A DNA stretch of 64,000 nt from Thermoanaerobaculia bacterium (GCA_030431255.1 JAUIJL010000030.1:1-64000), one strand, 5' to 3'. Numbered from the stretch's first letter, positions 27,512 through 37,477 are shown. The notes: generated by a model from the sequence alone, not told the origin. Program-made: numbers and translations.

Positions 27512-29497
27512 GTGAGCAAGTCGAGCTCGGAGCACTACCCCATTCCCAAGCAGGTCGGGCCCTACCGGATCAAGAGTCGGCTCGGCGTGGGTGGGATGGG
27601 TGCGGTCTATAAGGCCTACGACGATCGCCTGAAGCGCACAGTCGCGATCAAACACATCTTGCCCCACATCGCCGGCGATGAGTCCTCCCGCCACCGCCTG
27701 CGCCGGGAGGCCCAGGCCGCCGCCAGCCTCAGCCATCCATCCATCGTCCAAATCTTCGACATCTTCGAAGCCCACGGCTTCGATTGGATCGTGATGGAAT
27801 TCGTCGATGGCGACCGATTGCAGGTGTTGATCGAAGACAACCGCGTCGGCTTGGCGGAGGCTGTGGGTTTGTCTCGGGAAATCGCCGAGGGGCTGGCGGA
27901 AGCCCACAGCAAAGGCATTGTGCACCGGGATCTGAAGACCGAGAACGTCATGGTCACCCGGGCCTTCCACGCCAAAATCCTCGATTTCGGCCTGGCGAAA
28001 AATATGTTCGGCAACAGCGGCAAGCTCAGCTCCGACTCCGAGGAGATCACGGATCTGGGAGCCATCCTGGGCACCGGCCGAGCCATGTCGCCGGAACAAG
28101 CCATGGGCGAGGAGGTGGATCACCGCTCCGATCTCTTTTCCCTCGGCACTTTGATGTTCGAGACCGTCACCGGCCGTTCGCCGTTTGCCGGCAACAGCGT
28201 TTACAACACCTTGGCCAAGGTCTGTAGCGCCCGCCAGACTCCGGCCCGGGAGGTCAATCGCCACGTTCCGGTGGAGCTGTCCAATCTGATCGACCGATTG
28301 CTGGAGAAGAATCCCGAGCATCGACCCCAATCCGCCCGCGAGGTGATCGTCGAGCTGAGGGTGATCGAAAAGCTACCGCTGCCGGAATGGGGTGGTGTCT
28401 ACGGCCCTCATGGAGACGAGACCGCCGAGCCGAGCGTCGACTTTCTGGATCTCGATCCCGCCCAGCTACCACCCCCGGATCGTCCGCCCATGGCCTCAAG
28501 GCTGAGCGAGCTCGCGGCCTTTGGCAAGACGTCCTTCGGCAGGACGTCCTTCAGTAAGGCAACCTTCGGCAAGACGACGGCTTCCAGATCCCTTGCCGGC
28601 TCCGATGACGCTCCTTCGTCGGACCCGAATCTAGCGCCGACCTTACCCCCGGGCGGTGCGCTGCGATTACCCGCGCGGTCGCAGCGTCGTGGCGACGACA
28701 CACCGCCCCTCACGGAGCTACCACCGTTGTCCACCAGCCAAGAGCTGACGGAAATCATCGGCCGCAGCCCCCGCAGCAAGATTTCCGCCAATAGCGCTAC
28801 CGCCGAAATGCCTGTGTACGCGCCGGTCAAGCTGTCGATGGACACGGATTCCGCCACTTCCGTCACCACCCGACCCCAATCCGGCATCTATTTGCGCGCG
28901 GTGCTGGCCATCCAGCTCGAAAAAGCCGACGGCCAACCGCCGAATAAGCGGATCCAAACCCTCTTCCATCGCAAGCTGCGGTATTTCTCCCTGGAATACG
29001 AAGGCCAACAGGCGGAGGCCGACCAGCTCAGCCTCCTGCTTTTCGAACGCCCCAGTCTGGCCCATCAATGCGCCTTGGCCTGCCTCCACTGGGCCGAGGA
29101 GCTGCCCGACGAGCCCGCCGTTCATATCCGGGCGGGTCTGCACATGGGGGAGCTGGTGCTCGCCCACCAGGGTCTACAGCTGCAAGTGGCCGGAAGAACC
29201 CTGGAGGTCGCCTGTGATCTCTTGGACATTGCCCAACAAGGCCAGGTCCTCGTGACGCCGGCGATCTACCACCTGACCCAACGGGCCTTGGGTGAGAGCT
29301 CCAGCTCCGATTCGGACGGCAGCTGGGTCGAGCACGGCCCCTATTACGTGCACCGCTTGCGGGAGACCCTCGAGGTGCGGACGTTGGCGATCCGGGAAGA
29401 TCTGGGGCGCCGTGAGCCCGCCGAGAGCACCGGCATCCGTCGATTGGCCGCGGGAGCCGTCGAGACCGACAGCGAGTCCGTCGATACCCGTCAATAG
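27512..29497 (+). CDS. Ser/Thr protein kinase with C-terminal nucleotide-cyclase-like domain
   Basis: It starts at GTG 27512. Residues 15-285 are a Hanks-type kinase: GVGGMG P-loop, VAIK lysine, HRDLKTEN catalytic loop near residue 136, DFG near 157, and MSPEQA in the activation segment. The usual GTxxYMSPEQ is changed to GTGRAMSPEQ. A low-complexity linker has four tandem five-residue units (GKTSF, GRTSF, SKATF, GKTTA) rich in Thr/Ser and suitable for autophosphorylation. Residues about 460-615 resemble the class III cyclase fold (VLAIQLEKADG, then HIRAGLHMGELVL, then VTPAIYHL), but the metal-binding Asp pair is not evident, so it is probably a sensory or regulatory domain. There is no transmembrane helix, so it is likely cytoplasmic. 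Its 3' end overlaps the convergent gene by seven bases. Confidence 0.87.
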   Translation: MSKSSSEHYPIPKQVGPYRIKSRLGVGGMGAVYKAYDDRLKRTVAIKHILPHIAGDESSRHRLRREAQAAASLSHPSIVQIFDIFEAHGFDWIVMEFVDGDRLQVLIEDNRVGLAEAVGLSREIAEGLAEAHSKGIVHRDLKTENVMVTRAFHAKILDFGLAKNMFGNSGKLSSDSEEITDLGAILGTGRAMSPEQAMGEEVDHRSDLFSLGTLMFETVTGRSPFAGNSVYNTLAKVCSARQTPAREVNRHVPVELSNLIDRLLEKNPEHRPQSAREVIVELRVIEKLPLPEWGGVYGPHGDETAEPSVDFLDLDPAQLPPPDRPPMASRLSELAAFGKTSFGRTSFSKATFGKTTASRSLAGSDDAPSSDPNLAPTLPPGGALRLPARSQRRGDDTPPLTELPPLSTSQELTEIIGRSPRSKISANSATAEMPVYAPVKLSMDTDSATSVTTRPQSGIYLRAVLAIQLEKADGQPPNKRIQTLFHRKLRYFSLEYEGQQAEADQLSLLLFERPSLAHQCALACLHWAEELPDEPAVHIRAGLHMGELVLAHQGLQLQVAGRTLEVACDLLDIAQQGQVLVTPAIYHLTQRALGESSSSDSDGSWVEHGPYYVHRLRETLEVRTLAIREDLGRREPAESTGIRRLAAGAVETDSESVDTRQ

Positions 29498-32469
29498 GCT
29501 CCTGGAATCAGCTGGAACACGCCCAGGTCCACGGACCGATCGGCTGAAATACTGACGAATTGATACGCCCGCTCCCCGATGACCAGGGAGTAGACCCCCG
29601 GAGCCATATCCTCGATACGGAAGGTGCCGTCATCGTGGCTGCGCAGCTCGGCGAGAAAACGGTTGTCGGCCACATCGCGCAGCCGAATGCGCACCCCGGA
29701 GACTTGCTGCCCGGAGAGGGTTTCCAATCGCCCGGTCACCACGCTGGACGACAGCCGCATGGTCACACTTTCCAGCTCCGCCTCGTCGGGATCCGCGGTC
29801 GATTCAAATCCGACGCCCAAGGACGTTCCGCTACCGATAGCGGGCCCGTCGACGGCGCCGAGGGTTCCCAAATAGATCTGCTCGTCAAATTGGGTCCGCT
29901 CGTTCCAGCGATGGAGGAAGACGTCCGGCGGCAAGTCGCCCATTTGGCGCAGCTGGAAGAGGCCGTTCCCGAGGGTCACCGCTCGTTGCCGGCTGCCCGC
30001 CCCTCGCAGAATGACCTGGCTGCGGGCCGTGCGCTCCGCGGGCAAGAGCTGGAGCTGTAGGACGGGACGGCCGGTATCGAAACGCACCGTGGTGATGTCG
30101 CCCGCCTGGACCCGCACGAAGCGCTGCTCCGCGTCTCGGGTTTCGACCACCGTGGTGCCGGTGACGTCGAATCGGGGCCTCTCGACGAAATATCCTCCGG
30201 GCGCCAAGGCGGTCGACAGGGCCTCGCCCCGGGAATCGGTTTCCATGGAAGGGATCGGCACCGGCGAATCGGAGGATCGAGCGGACGGCACGGTGCTCAG
30301 AACAATGCCCAGAGTGCATCCGGAGCACGGATGGCCGTCGTCCGACGAGGCATCGCCGACGATAGCCCGAATCCAGCCCCCTCGGGACAGCTCGATGGTC
30401 CGGGCGGGCTCCGAATCGGCAGCCTTCTGAGCCGCCACATTCCACACGACGCTCACCGCCGGTCGATCCGGCGACGCCACCCTCAACACCAAATCCAGAT
30501 CTCCCCCGGCGCTGACCTCAAACTCACCCTCCGCGTTGGAAAGGCTTTCCGCCAGGCCTTCGGGCTCGATCACTCGGATCGATGCGCCGGCGATCGGTGA
30601 GCCGTCTTCCGCGGCGACGACTCGTCCGATGAGGGTCGTCGCGGCCGGCAAGAAAATCAAACCGATATCCAAGGTCTGCCCAGCCGTCAGGGAGACCTCC
30701 CCCGTCCACGGCTCGAAGCCCGGGGCTGCCAGGGTCAAACGCCAATTTCCGGGTGAGAGACCGTGGAGCTCAAAGTTGCCTTCCGCGTCGGCGACGCTGC
30801 TCGCCACCTTGCTGAGGGCCACAGAGCTAAAGGACACAGAACCGGGCGCGGCAGCGCCCGCAGCGGATCGGGAAGGATCGGCGGCAGGCTCCGCCGAAGC
30901 GGTGACCGTCGGTCTGGATGGGACGTCCACGGCATCGGTATCCCCGAAGACGGATGGCTCGGGCACCGGCTCCAGCCCGAAATCCGCGGCGGAGACCACA
31001 CCGACCACCGACGCGAGCTCGGACAGCTCGCAATCCAGGCTGACCGGCAAAAGCTCGAATTCCTGCTGCCACGAGACGAATCCCTGGGCATCGCAGCTGA
31101 TCGTCACCGGCATCTCTGCCGACAAACCGCTCATCCTCACCAAGCCGTCCCCATCGCTGCGGGCCCTGAGCTCGGTCCAGCTCACGGGGTCGAAACCTTG
31201 GCGGGCCAGCACCCGAGCGCCTTCGACGGCCTCGCCGTTTTGATCGACCGCGCGCACCTCCAGGGATAAACCGGCCGGCACATCGATGTCGCCGAGCTGG
31301 AATGGAAGTTGGCTCCCCTGAGCAGAATTCTCCGGCGCTTCGGGATCTTCCAAAGGATCCGGCTCGGGCAACGAAAAGGCCACGCGGTGTAGCTGGGCCG
31401 TGGGCAGATGGGCTTCGAGCACGTAGTCACCGGCCGCCGTCGGCGGAATCTCGAATTGACCCGAATCGTCGGTGCTCACGAACCGACGCAAGCCCGCAAG
31501 GGTCTCGGCGCCTTCCACATCAGACGCATCCATGGAATTCGGCCGCGGCACGCGGAACGGCACGGTGAACGGGCGCTCAGCCGTCAAGCCCGCGGGGATC
31601 AAATAGATCCGAGCCTCGGCGACCGGCAACCCTTCTTGGACCACCCTGCCGACCGTGGACCGCCCGCGGACAGGCTCCAGCAGAACCGTCAGGTCCGACG
31701 CCTCGATATCGCGACGCAGGGAGGCTGCCGGGGCGGAGTCGTCCAAGACATCCTGCTGGGCCTCCACATCCCGCTCCGCGGGCCCCGGGAAGGGCACCGA
31801 TCGATACAGGAAGTGGCGCTCGCAAGCGACCCCGAAACCCAACGCGCCAAAACACACCATGGCCGGACCCGTGGGCACCTGGGGCTCAAACCCAAAGGAT
31901 TCGATGTCCTGCCCCTGGTCTGTATCTGTTTCCAGGTCCGTGTCTGAATCTGCGCCCGTGTCTGTGACTGCGTCCGTGTCTGTGACTGCGTCCGCGTCTG
32001 AATCCGGATCTCCATCGCCGGCACCCTCCGCCGATGCGCCGCGATCATTCAATCGATGGAAGCTGGGGGCCGCGTCACCGATCAACGGAGTGACCTCCAC
32101 CCACCAAGTCGACGCTGCGGCTCCCTCATCTTCGGCGGAGATTTCTATCCGAGACCGGGAAATCTCGACGGGTGGATCCTCCGGCTCGGCGGACTCGGAC
32201 GTCTGGATCTCCGGCTGCGGCTGGATCTCCGGCTGTGGCGACGAGGCTTGCGGCGCCGCGGTTTCCGGGATGTCTTGGGCACCGACCATGAAGGCGGTCG
32301 AGGTCAGGAGTAGGATGGCGACAGCCCCAAAGCGGAGTGAAAATCCGTGAATCCTGCGACCCGGGCGGAATCGGAGGGGTAAATTCCGACGGATACGTTG
32401 ACGGATACGTTTGGGATCGGACAGTCTGTGGCGGGACGGTGCCTCAGATGGCAGCGTTTCGAATCTCAC
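29491..32469 (-). CDS. Large secreted protein with repeated carboxypeptidase-regulatory-like beta domains
   Basis: The start used is GTG 32469. A basic N-terminus of about 43 residues precedes a hydrophobic segment (FGAVAILLLTSTAFMVGAQ), so it is exported or anchored. The mature N-terminal 200 residues are acidic and low in complexity, with a run of DTDAVTDTDAVTDTGADSD type near residues 160-185. At least four Ig-like or transthyretin-like regulatory domains follow, with the pattern VxGRVxxxGxPVxxARVxL and DxxGxFxIxxxxxGxYxLxA (SFELHGLSPGNWRLTLAAPGF and TFRIEDMAPGVYSLVIGE). No enzyme domain is seen. A role in surface display or sugar or protein binding is inference. It is convergent with the kinase gene (seven-base overlap), and shares no obvious function with it. 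Confidence 0.82.
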   Translation of the reverse strand: MRFETLPSEAPSRHRLSDPKRIRQRIRRNLPLRFRPGRRIHGFSLRFGAVAILLLTSTAFMVGAQDIPETAAPQASSPQPEIQPQPEIQTSESAEPEDPPVEISRSRIEISAEDEGAAASTWWVEVTPLIGDAAPSFHRLNDRGASAEGAGDGDPDSDADAVTDTDAVTDTGADSDTDLETDTDQGQDIESFGFEPQVPTGPAMVCFGALGFGVACERHFLYRSVPFPGPAERDVEAQQDVLDDSAPAASLRRDIEASDLTVLLEPVRGRSTVGRVVQEGLPVAEARIYLIPAGLTAERPFTVPFRVPRPNSMDASDVEGAETLAGLRRFVSTDDSGQFEIPPTAAGDYVLEAHLPTAQLHRVAFSLPEPDPLEDPEAPENSAQGSQLPFQLGDIDVPAGLSLEVRAVDQNGEAVEGARVLARQGFDPVSWTELRARSDGDGLVRMSGLSAEMPVTISCDAQGFVSWQQEFELLPVSLDCELSELASVVGVVSAADFGLEPVPEPSVFGDTDAVDVPSRPTVTASAEPAADPSRSAAGAAAPGSVSFSSVALSKVASSVADAEGNFELHGLSPGNWRLTLAAPGFEPWTGEVSLTAGQTLDIGLIFLPAATTLIGRVVAAEDGSPIAGASIRVIEPEGLAESLSNAEGEFEVSAGGDLDLVLRVASPDRPAVSVVWNVAAQKAADSEPARTIELSRGGWIRAIVGDASSDDGHPCSGCTLGIVLSTVPSARSSDSPVPIPSMETDSRGEALSTALAPGGYFVERPRFDVTGTTVVETRDAEQRFVRVQAGDITTVRFDTGRPVLQLQLLPAERTARSQVILRGAGSRQRAVTLGNGLFQLRQMGDLPPDVFLHRWNERTQFDEQIYLGTLGAVDGPAIGSGTSLGVGFESTADPDEAELESVTMRLSSSVVTGRLETLSGQQVSGVRIRLRDVADNRFLAELRSHDDGTFRIEDMAPGVYSLVIGERAYQFVSISADRSVDLGVFQLIPGAY

Positions 32470-32575
32470 GTGGGCGGGCTCCGTGGTCGGCTCTGCGAAG
32501 TGTCTACATCAGTTCTACGTCAACCCGGCCCGATTGTCACGGTCCGCAACCTATTCTCGCCCTCTCTAGCTGTCG

Positions 32576-33664
32576 ATGCCCGCTCCCTATACATTGATCG
32601 ACCTCTTCGCCGGCGCCGGCGGCATGACCCTCGGATTCACGCTCTTGAAAAACGGGCGCCGCCGAGCATTTCAGCCGATCTGGGCCAGCGACTTCAATCG
32701 CCACGCGGTCGCCACCTACAACGCTAATTTCGGCGACCACTGCCGACACGGCGACATCGTGGACCTGCTCGACGACCCGGCCACCCAAATTCCGTCCGCG
32801 GACGTGGTGATCGGTGGACCTCCTTGCCAGGGATTCAGCTTGCTCAACCGCAATCGCCGCGTCGACCCACGAAAACAGCTGTGGCGTCCGTTCATGGACA
32901 TCGTGCGCCGATCCGGCGCGCGGGTCTTCGCCATGGAAAACGTGCGTCAGCTGCTGGGCTCGGAGGAGCTGGAGGAGATTCGCGAAGTCGCCGAGGACCA
33001 GGGTTTCCAGGTCACCGACGCCCTGCTGTGCGCGGCGGACTACGGCGTGCCCCAGGAACGCTACCGCGCCTTCGTCGTCGGCTCGCGTCTCGGTCCACCG
33101 AGCCCTGCTTTTCCGCCCATGCCCAGTCATGGCAAATCCGCCGACACCGGGCCATTGCCCCCTTGGCGCACCGTGCACGACGCCATCGCCGATCTACCGA
33201 CCCCGGTGGGAACGACCCTGCATGACTTGCCCGCACCGTTGGATCTTCACTTCGGCAGATCGCCGACGGAAAAAAGCCGCCTGCGTTACCGCGCCGTGCC
33301 CCCCGGCGGCAACCGCTTCGATCTCCAACGCAACGCCCCGGACCTGACCCCGGACTGTTGGATTCGCAAAAAAACCGGCGGCACCGACCTCTTCGGTCGA
33401 CTGTGGTGGGATCGCCCTTCGGTGACCATCCGAACGGAATTCTTCAAGCCGGAAAAAGGCCGTTACCTGCACCCCGACCAACATCGACCCATCACCCACC
33501 GGGAAGCCGCGCGGCTGCAATCGTTTCCCGACGACTTCATCTTCAAGGGCAACAAAAGCGAGATCGCCCGACAAATCGGCAACGCGGTTCCACCCCTGCT
33601 CGGCCGCGCCGTCGCCCAATCCGTGTTGGACATCCTGCAGGCGGCGGATTCCAGTCGCCGATAG
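32576..33664 (+). CDS. DNA (cytosine-5-)-methyltransferase
   Basis: The 362-residue protein has the C5-methyltransferase motifs in order: motif I DLFAGAGGMTLGF (residues 9-21, SAM binding), motif IV GGPPCQGFS near 80 with the catalytic Cys, motif VI MENVRQLL near 121, motif VIII QERYRAFVVGSR near 161, a target-recognition stretch around 200-300, and motif X QIGNAVPPLLGRAVAQSV near 334. The fold and length are those of Dcm-like enzymes. No restriction endonuclease, Vsr nuclease or S subunit is adjacent: the left neighbour is the exported beta-domain gene and the right neighbour is the convergent cupin gene, six bases away. It is therefore probably a solitary methylase with regulatory or protective role. 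The recognition sequence is unknown. Confidence 0.93.
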   Translation: MPAPYTLIDLFAGAGGMTLGFTLLKNGRRRAFQPIWASDFNRHAVATYNANFGDHCRHGDIVDLLDDPATQIPSADVVIGGPPCQGFSLLNRNRRVDPRKQLWRPFMDIVRRSGARVFAMENVRQLLGSEELEEIREVAEDQGFQVTDALLCAADYGVPQERYRAFVVGSRLGPPSPAFPPMPSHGKSADTGPLPPWRTVHDAIADLPTPVGTTLHDLPAPLDLHFGRSPTEKSRLRYRAVPPGGNRFDLQRNAPDLTPDCWIRKKTGGTDLFGRLWWDRPSVTIRTEFFKPEKGRYLHPDQHRPITHREAARLQSFPDDFIFKGNKSEIARQIGNAVPPLLGRAVAQSVLDILQAADSSRR

Positions 33665-33670
33665 CGCCAG

Positions 33671-34930
33671 TCAGTCCCCCGGAAAGGTAAGGGAAGGTCG
33701 CAACGGCGATTCGGAAAGCAAGGGTTCGAGCAGAACGGACTCCGCCATCTTGCCCAATATCTGGTCAGGTGATGTCTGCTCTGCTGTCCCGGATAGCTCT
33801 TCGCCGGCTGATGTCTTGGCCGCCGATAGGATCTGATCGCGGTCGTGACTGGCGATCAATCCGCGAAAGATGGACGACTCGACGCCGGTGAGCTCGAATT
33901 CCCAGAGACCCTTGCCGCCGGCTTGCTTCAAATACCGCTCGATATGCTCCAAGGTATCGCCTTCCGGCTCCCGCAGGCGCATGGCCCGCAGGAGGGAGCC
34001 GTGATCGGGCATCAGCATCAGCAGGGCGAGCAGGAATCGCGCATTGGGTTGGCGGACTCGTTTGCGGGCTTGCTCCACTTTGCGCACCCGAAGCTGCTCC
34101 ACACAGACTTCCCAGAGCAGCTCGACCACCGGGCCATGGGATCTCCGAGCGAGCTGGAAGCATTGGTTGAAGAAAGCTCGCTCCACCCGATTCCGGTTCA
34201 AATTGAGCATGTCCAACGCCCAAAACACGGACTCCAGATCGCCGTCGCTCAAGAGGTTGGGCAAGTAGGTCGTGAGCCCTTCCAGCTCCCCCTTCAACAT
34301 GCCGTCGAGCAAGATCAGCCGACGCTGACGCAGGGTGTCCGGCACGGTCGAGCCGATGCCGAGACCGGGATACAAATATCGCAGCTGAGGCAAACGATCC
34401 GTGTCTTGGCGAGTGCGGACCACCACGGTGACCGACGGAGCGTCGAGGTGAAAGAGCTGATGGATCAAGCGATCTCCGGAACGAATCGGCTTGAAATCCC
34501 CCACGGCCAGCAGCTCCGTGGACTCCAAAGCCAGCCGACCCGTGCGCAGGCTCGAGCTGAGCCGATGCTCGGTTTCGAAAGACCAATGGCTGTGCACGCT
34601 CGAGCCGGCCAAGACGTAGAACGCCCCGGAGAATCCATGGTCGTGGATGTGGGTCGTGCCCGTGCGCCAGAAGAGCACCTCGATGTAGAAACGGGAGCTG
34701 TCGAAGAGCAAGATCGGCGGCTCACCGAAGAGGCGGGCGAGCTGGGGTTGTTGCAGACCGTGGTGGGAGCCGAAGATCCAATCGTAGATATCGGTGAGCG
34801 CAATTCGATCGGCAGGCGGGTCCTTGCGCAGGTGCTCGCAGACCAAGTCCGGGAACCGCTCCTCGTCGTAATGGCAGGATCGCCACGCATCCTCGATCTG
34901 ATGTCCCAGCCGGCGAAAATACTCGATCAT
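33671..34930 (-). CDS. Cupin-like (cysteine-dioxygenase-type) domain protein of unknown function
   Basis: The 419-residue product has an N-terminal double-stranded beta-helix with WRTGTTHIHDHGFSGAFYVLAG near residues 88-108. The HxHxH pattern resembles the metal-binding motif of cysteine-dioxygenase-like cupins, but the usual Glu after it is not in place. The second half (about 200-400) is helical and Leu/Arg-rich with no recognised motif. Its ATG overlaps the stop of the acyltransferase gene by four bases, so it is the last gene of the Kdo operon. That position hints at a role in lipopolysaccharide or envelope metabolism, but the family's function is unknown to me. Confidence 0.7.
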   Translation of the reverse strand: MIEYFRRLGHQIEDAWRSCHYDEERFPDLVCEHLRKDPPADRIALTDIYDWIFGSHHGLQQPQLARLFGEPPILLFDSSRFYIEVLFWRTGTTHIHDHGFSGAFYVLAGSSVHSHWSFETEHRLSSSLRTGRLALESTELLAVGDFKPIRSGDRLIHQLFHLDAPSVTVVVRTRQDTDRLPQLRYLYPGLGIGSTVPDTLRQRRLILLDGMLKGELEGLTTYLPNLLSDGDLESVFWALDMLNLNRNRVERAFFNQCFQLARRSHGPVVELLWEVCVEQLRVRKVEQARKRVRQPNARFLLALLMLMPDHGSLLRAMRLREPEGDTLEHIERYLKQAGGKGLWEFELTGVESSIFRGLIASHDRDQILSAAKTSAGEELSGTAEQTSPDQILGKMAESVLLEPLLSESPLRPSLTFPGD

Positions 34931-35907
34931 GGATCTTGCTCGCGGGATTCGTTTTGGATTTCAAGCGCAGGGCTAGCCAACCCATCGGTTTCGCCGGGAG
35001 GTCGGCGACGCCAACGACGGTGCATCCAAACCCATTGCTCAGGGCGACGTCGGATCTGTGCTTCGATGGCGGCGGTCATGAGCGCCGTGGCCTCGGTGGC
35101 GTCGGCCGGCAGCTGCAGAGCGGCATGAAAGGTCACCCGGTGTCGTCCATTTTCCAGCCGCTCGGCAAAGGTGGGCACCACGTCCGCGCCCAATCGCAGG
35201 GCCAAATCCGCGGCGGCCGTGGGCGTGTGGGCGAGCTTACCGAAGAACGGCACCCACACCCCGTCGGTGCGGATGTCTTGATCGATCAACATGGCCAGGC
35301 AGCCGCCGGACTTGACGGTTTTGAGCATTTGACGGCTCGACTTCCGACTACCCCGCGCGATCGCCTCGGAGCCGAGGTGGGCCCGCAGATCCACCGTCAG
35401 CCGTTGCAAGCCTTCATCGTCGAAACCGCGGGTCATGGCCGCCAGACCCAATCCGTGGCTGTGGTTGGCGCAGGAGATCAGCTCCCAATTGCCGCAGTGG
35501 GCGGTCAGCACCACGATCGGTCGACCGGTCTGTCGAATCCGCTCGATTTCCTCGAATCCCACCACCTCTACGTATCGGCTCGCCCGGGCGGGAGATCGGC
35601 CCCAGACGTGCAACAGCTCGAAGAGGCACATGCCCAAATGACGGAAGGTGCGCTGGGTCAGCTGCCGGCGCTCCTGGTCCGAGAGCTCGGGAAAGGCCAG
35701 CTCCAGGTGGGTCCACGAGCGTCGGCGGTCACGACCGGCGAGGCCGACGGCCAAGCGTCCGAATCCGGCCCCAAACGCCTGGCACCACGACCAGGGAAGC
35801 AGGCCGAAGAAACCACGCAGCAGCCGCAGCAAGGGCGCCAGGGCCACGGCGCGGAACCCACGGCGCAGTCGTTGGATGGCGGTGGATCGCCGCCGGACCT
35901 CGGCCAT
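34927..35907 (-). CDS. Lipid A late acyltransferase, LpxL/HtrB-like
   Basis: The 326-residue inner-membrane protein has an N-terminal hydrophobic segment (ALAPLLRLLRGFFGLLPWSWC) and the acyltransferase motif VVLTAHCGNWELIS near residue 130; the H(x4)E pair is the catalytic dyad of the LpxL/LpxM family. A later MLIDQDIRTDGVWVPFFGK and the arginine-rich end WVWMHRRWRRRP also match. The family transfers a fatty acyl chain to Kdo2-lipid IVA on the cytoplasmic face. It sits six bases after kdsC and overlaps the cupin gene, so it is part of the Kdo operon. Whether the acyl donor is lauroyl- or myristoyl-ACP cannot be told. Confidence 0.88.
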   Translation of the reverse strand: MAEVRRRSTAIQRLRRGFRAVALAPLLRLLRGFFGLLPWSWCQAFGAGFGRLAVGLAGRDRRRSWTHLELAFPELSDQERRQLTQRTFRHLGMCLFELLHVWGRSPARASRYVEVVGFEEIERIRQTGRPIVVLTAHCGNWELISCANHSHGLGLAAMTRGFDDEGLQRLTVDLRAHLGSEAIARGSRKSSRQMLKTVKSGGCLAMLIDQDIRTDGVWVPFFGKLAHTPTAAADLALRLGADVVPTFAERLENGRHRVTFHAALQLPADATEATALMTAAIEAQIRRRPEQWVWMHRRWRRRPPGETDGLASPALEIQNESREQDP

Positions 35908-35913
35908 GGGCGC

Positions 35914-36477
35914 TCAGGACTCCAGGGAATACGCGGCCACCAAGCGCCGCCAATCACCGCGGGCTTGTAGGATCAGCTCGATCATCTCGCGCGCAACCCC
36001 GTGACCGCCGGAGGTCGTCAGCACCCGATCCACGACCGCTTGCACCTCATCGACCGCGTCGCTCGGACAAAAGGCCAAGCCGCAACGACCCAGAACCGCC
36101 AAGTCGATCAAGTCGTCCCCGACAAAAGCCACCCGACCCGCGGCCACCTGCCGTCGTTCGAGGAAGGCATCGAAGTCGGCGGCTTTATTTTTCGAGCCGA
36201 GGATCATCTCGTCGACCCCGAGATCTTTGGCGCGCCGCTCAAGGGGACGGCTGCGTCGACCGGTGAAAATTCCGATGTGAAGCCCGGCCTTTTGGGCCAG
36301 CTTGAAGGCCAAGCCGTCCCGCACGTGGAAGGCTTTGATCTCCTCGCCCTTCGCGGTGTACCAGAGACGACCATCGGTGAGCACGCCATCGACGTCGAAG
36401 AGCAGCCATTCGAGCCGAGTCGCCCGCTGGACGAAAGACTCATCGAAGGATTCACCGAGGGGCTCACCGTGCTTCAA
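35914..36477 (-). CDS. kdsC: 3-deoxy-D-manno-octulosonate-8-phosphate phosphatase KdsC
   Basis: This 187-residue HAD-family enzyme has no cap domain, as KdsC should. Motif I is LLFDVDGVLTDGRLWY near residue 25, with the Asp nucleophile and the general acid Asp. GIFTGRRSRPLERRAKDLG gives motif II and the basic helix, and VAFVGDDLIDLAVL gives the metal-binding Asp pair. It removes the phosphate from Kdo-8-P to give Kdo. It overlaps kdsD by four bases (ATGA) and the acyltransferase starts six bases later. A C-terminal AREMIELILQARGDWRRLV helix completes the fold. Confidence 0.95.
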   Translation of the reverse strand: MKHGEPLGESFDESFVQRATRLEWLLFDVDGVLTDGRLWYTAKGEEIKAFHVRDGLAFKLAQKAGLHIGIFTGRRSRPLERRAKDLGVDEMILGSKNKAADFDAFLERRQVAAGRVAFVGDDLIDLAVLGRCGLAFCPSDAVDEVQAVVDRVLTTSGGHGVAREMIELILQARGDWRRLVAAYSLES

Positions 36478-37477
36478 AACAGCTCCAAACGCCAGAGATC
36501 ATGGATGTGCAAGGCACCCTGCAGCCGGCCTTCGTCGTCGGTGACGAAGAGGCTGGTGATGCGAAACGCTTCCATCTGCCCCAAAGCCGCCGACGCCAGC
36601 TGATCGCCGGAGATGGTGCGCGGTCCCGTGGTCATGCCTTTTTCCGCGGGTTGATCCCAGGCCACGTCCCCTTCCTGCAGCATCCGACGCAAATCGCCGT
36701 CGGAAATACAGCCCAGCAGCCGATGGTCGGCGTCGACCACGGCGGTGATGCCGAGCCCCTTGCCCGACATCTGCAGGATGGCGTCGCGCATGGACGCGTC
36801 GGCGCTCACCATCGGTAGCTGATCGCCGGTGTGCATCAGCTCCGAGACCTTGAGCAGCCGTTTGCCCAGGCGTCCACCGGGATGGAGCTGGGCGAAGTCC
36901 TCGGGGGTGAAGCCGCGGACCTCCAGCAGCGCCATGGCCAAGGCGTCGCCCAAGGCCAGGGTCGCGGTGGTCGAGGCCGTGGGAGCCAGGTCGAGGGGAC
37001 ACGCTTCCTTGTCGATCTCGGTCCGGAGATGCACGTCCGCGTGACGGGCCAGCGGGCTTTGGCTATTGCCGGTCATCACCAGCAGGGGCACGCCGAGCCG
37101 TTTGACGATCTCCACCAGACGCAACAGCTCCTCGGTGGTGCCCGAGTAGGAGGCGGCGAGCACCACGTCGTCGCGGGTGATCATGCCCAAATCGCCGTGG
37201 ATCGCCTCGGCGGGATGCAAAAACAAGGACGGCGTGCCGGTGGACGCCAGGGTGGCGGTGATCTTCTTGAGCACCAAGCCGCTCTTGCCCATGCCCGTGC
37301 ACACAAGGCGGCCCTTGCACGATCGGATGATCTCCACCGCACGGTCGAAGCTCTCGTCCAGCTGATCGATCAGCCCACGCACCGCCATGGCTTCGAGCTC
37401 GATCACCCAGCGTGCGACTTCCCGAGGCGGCCGTCCGGCGGTGGCGCCGGAAGACGCAGTGGGCGCGGCCGACGGGC

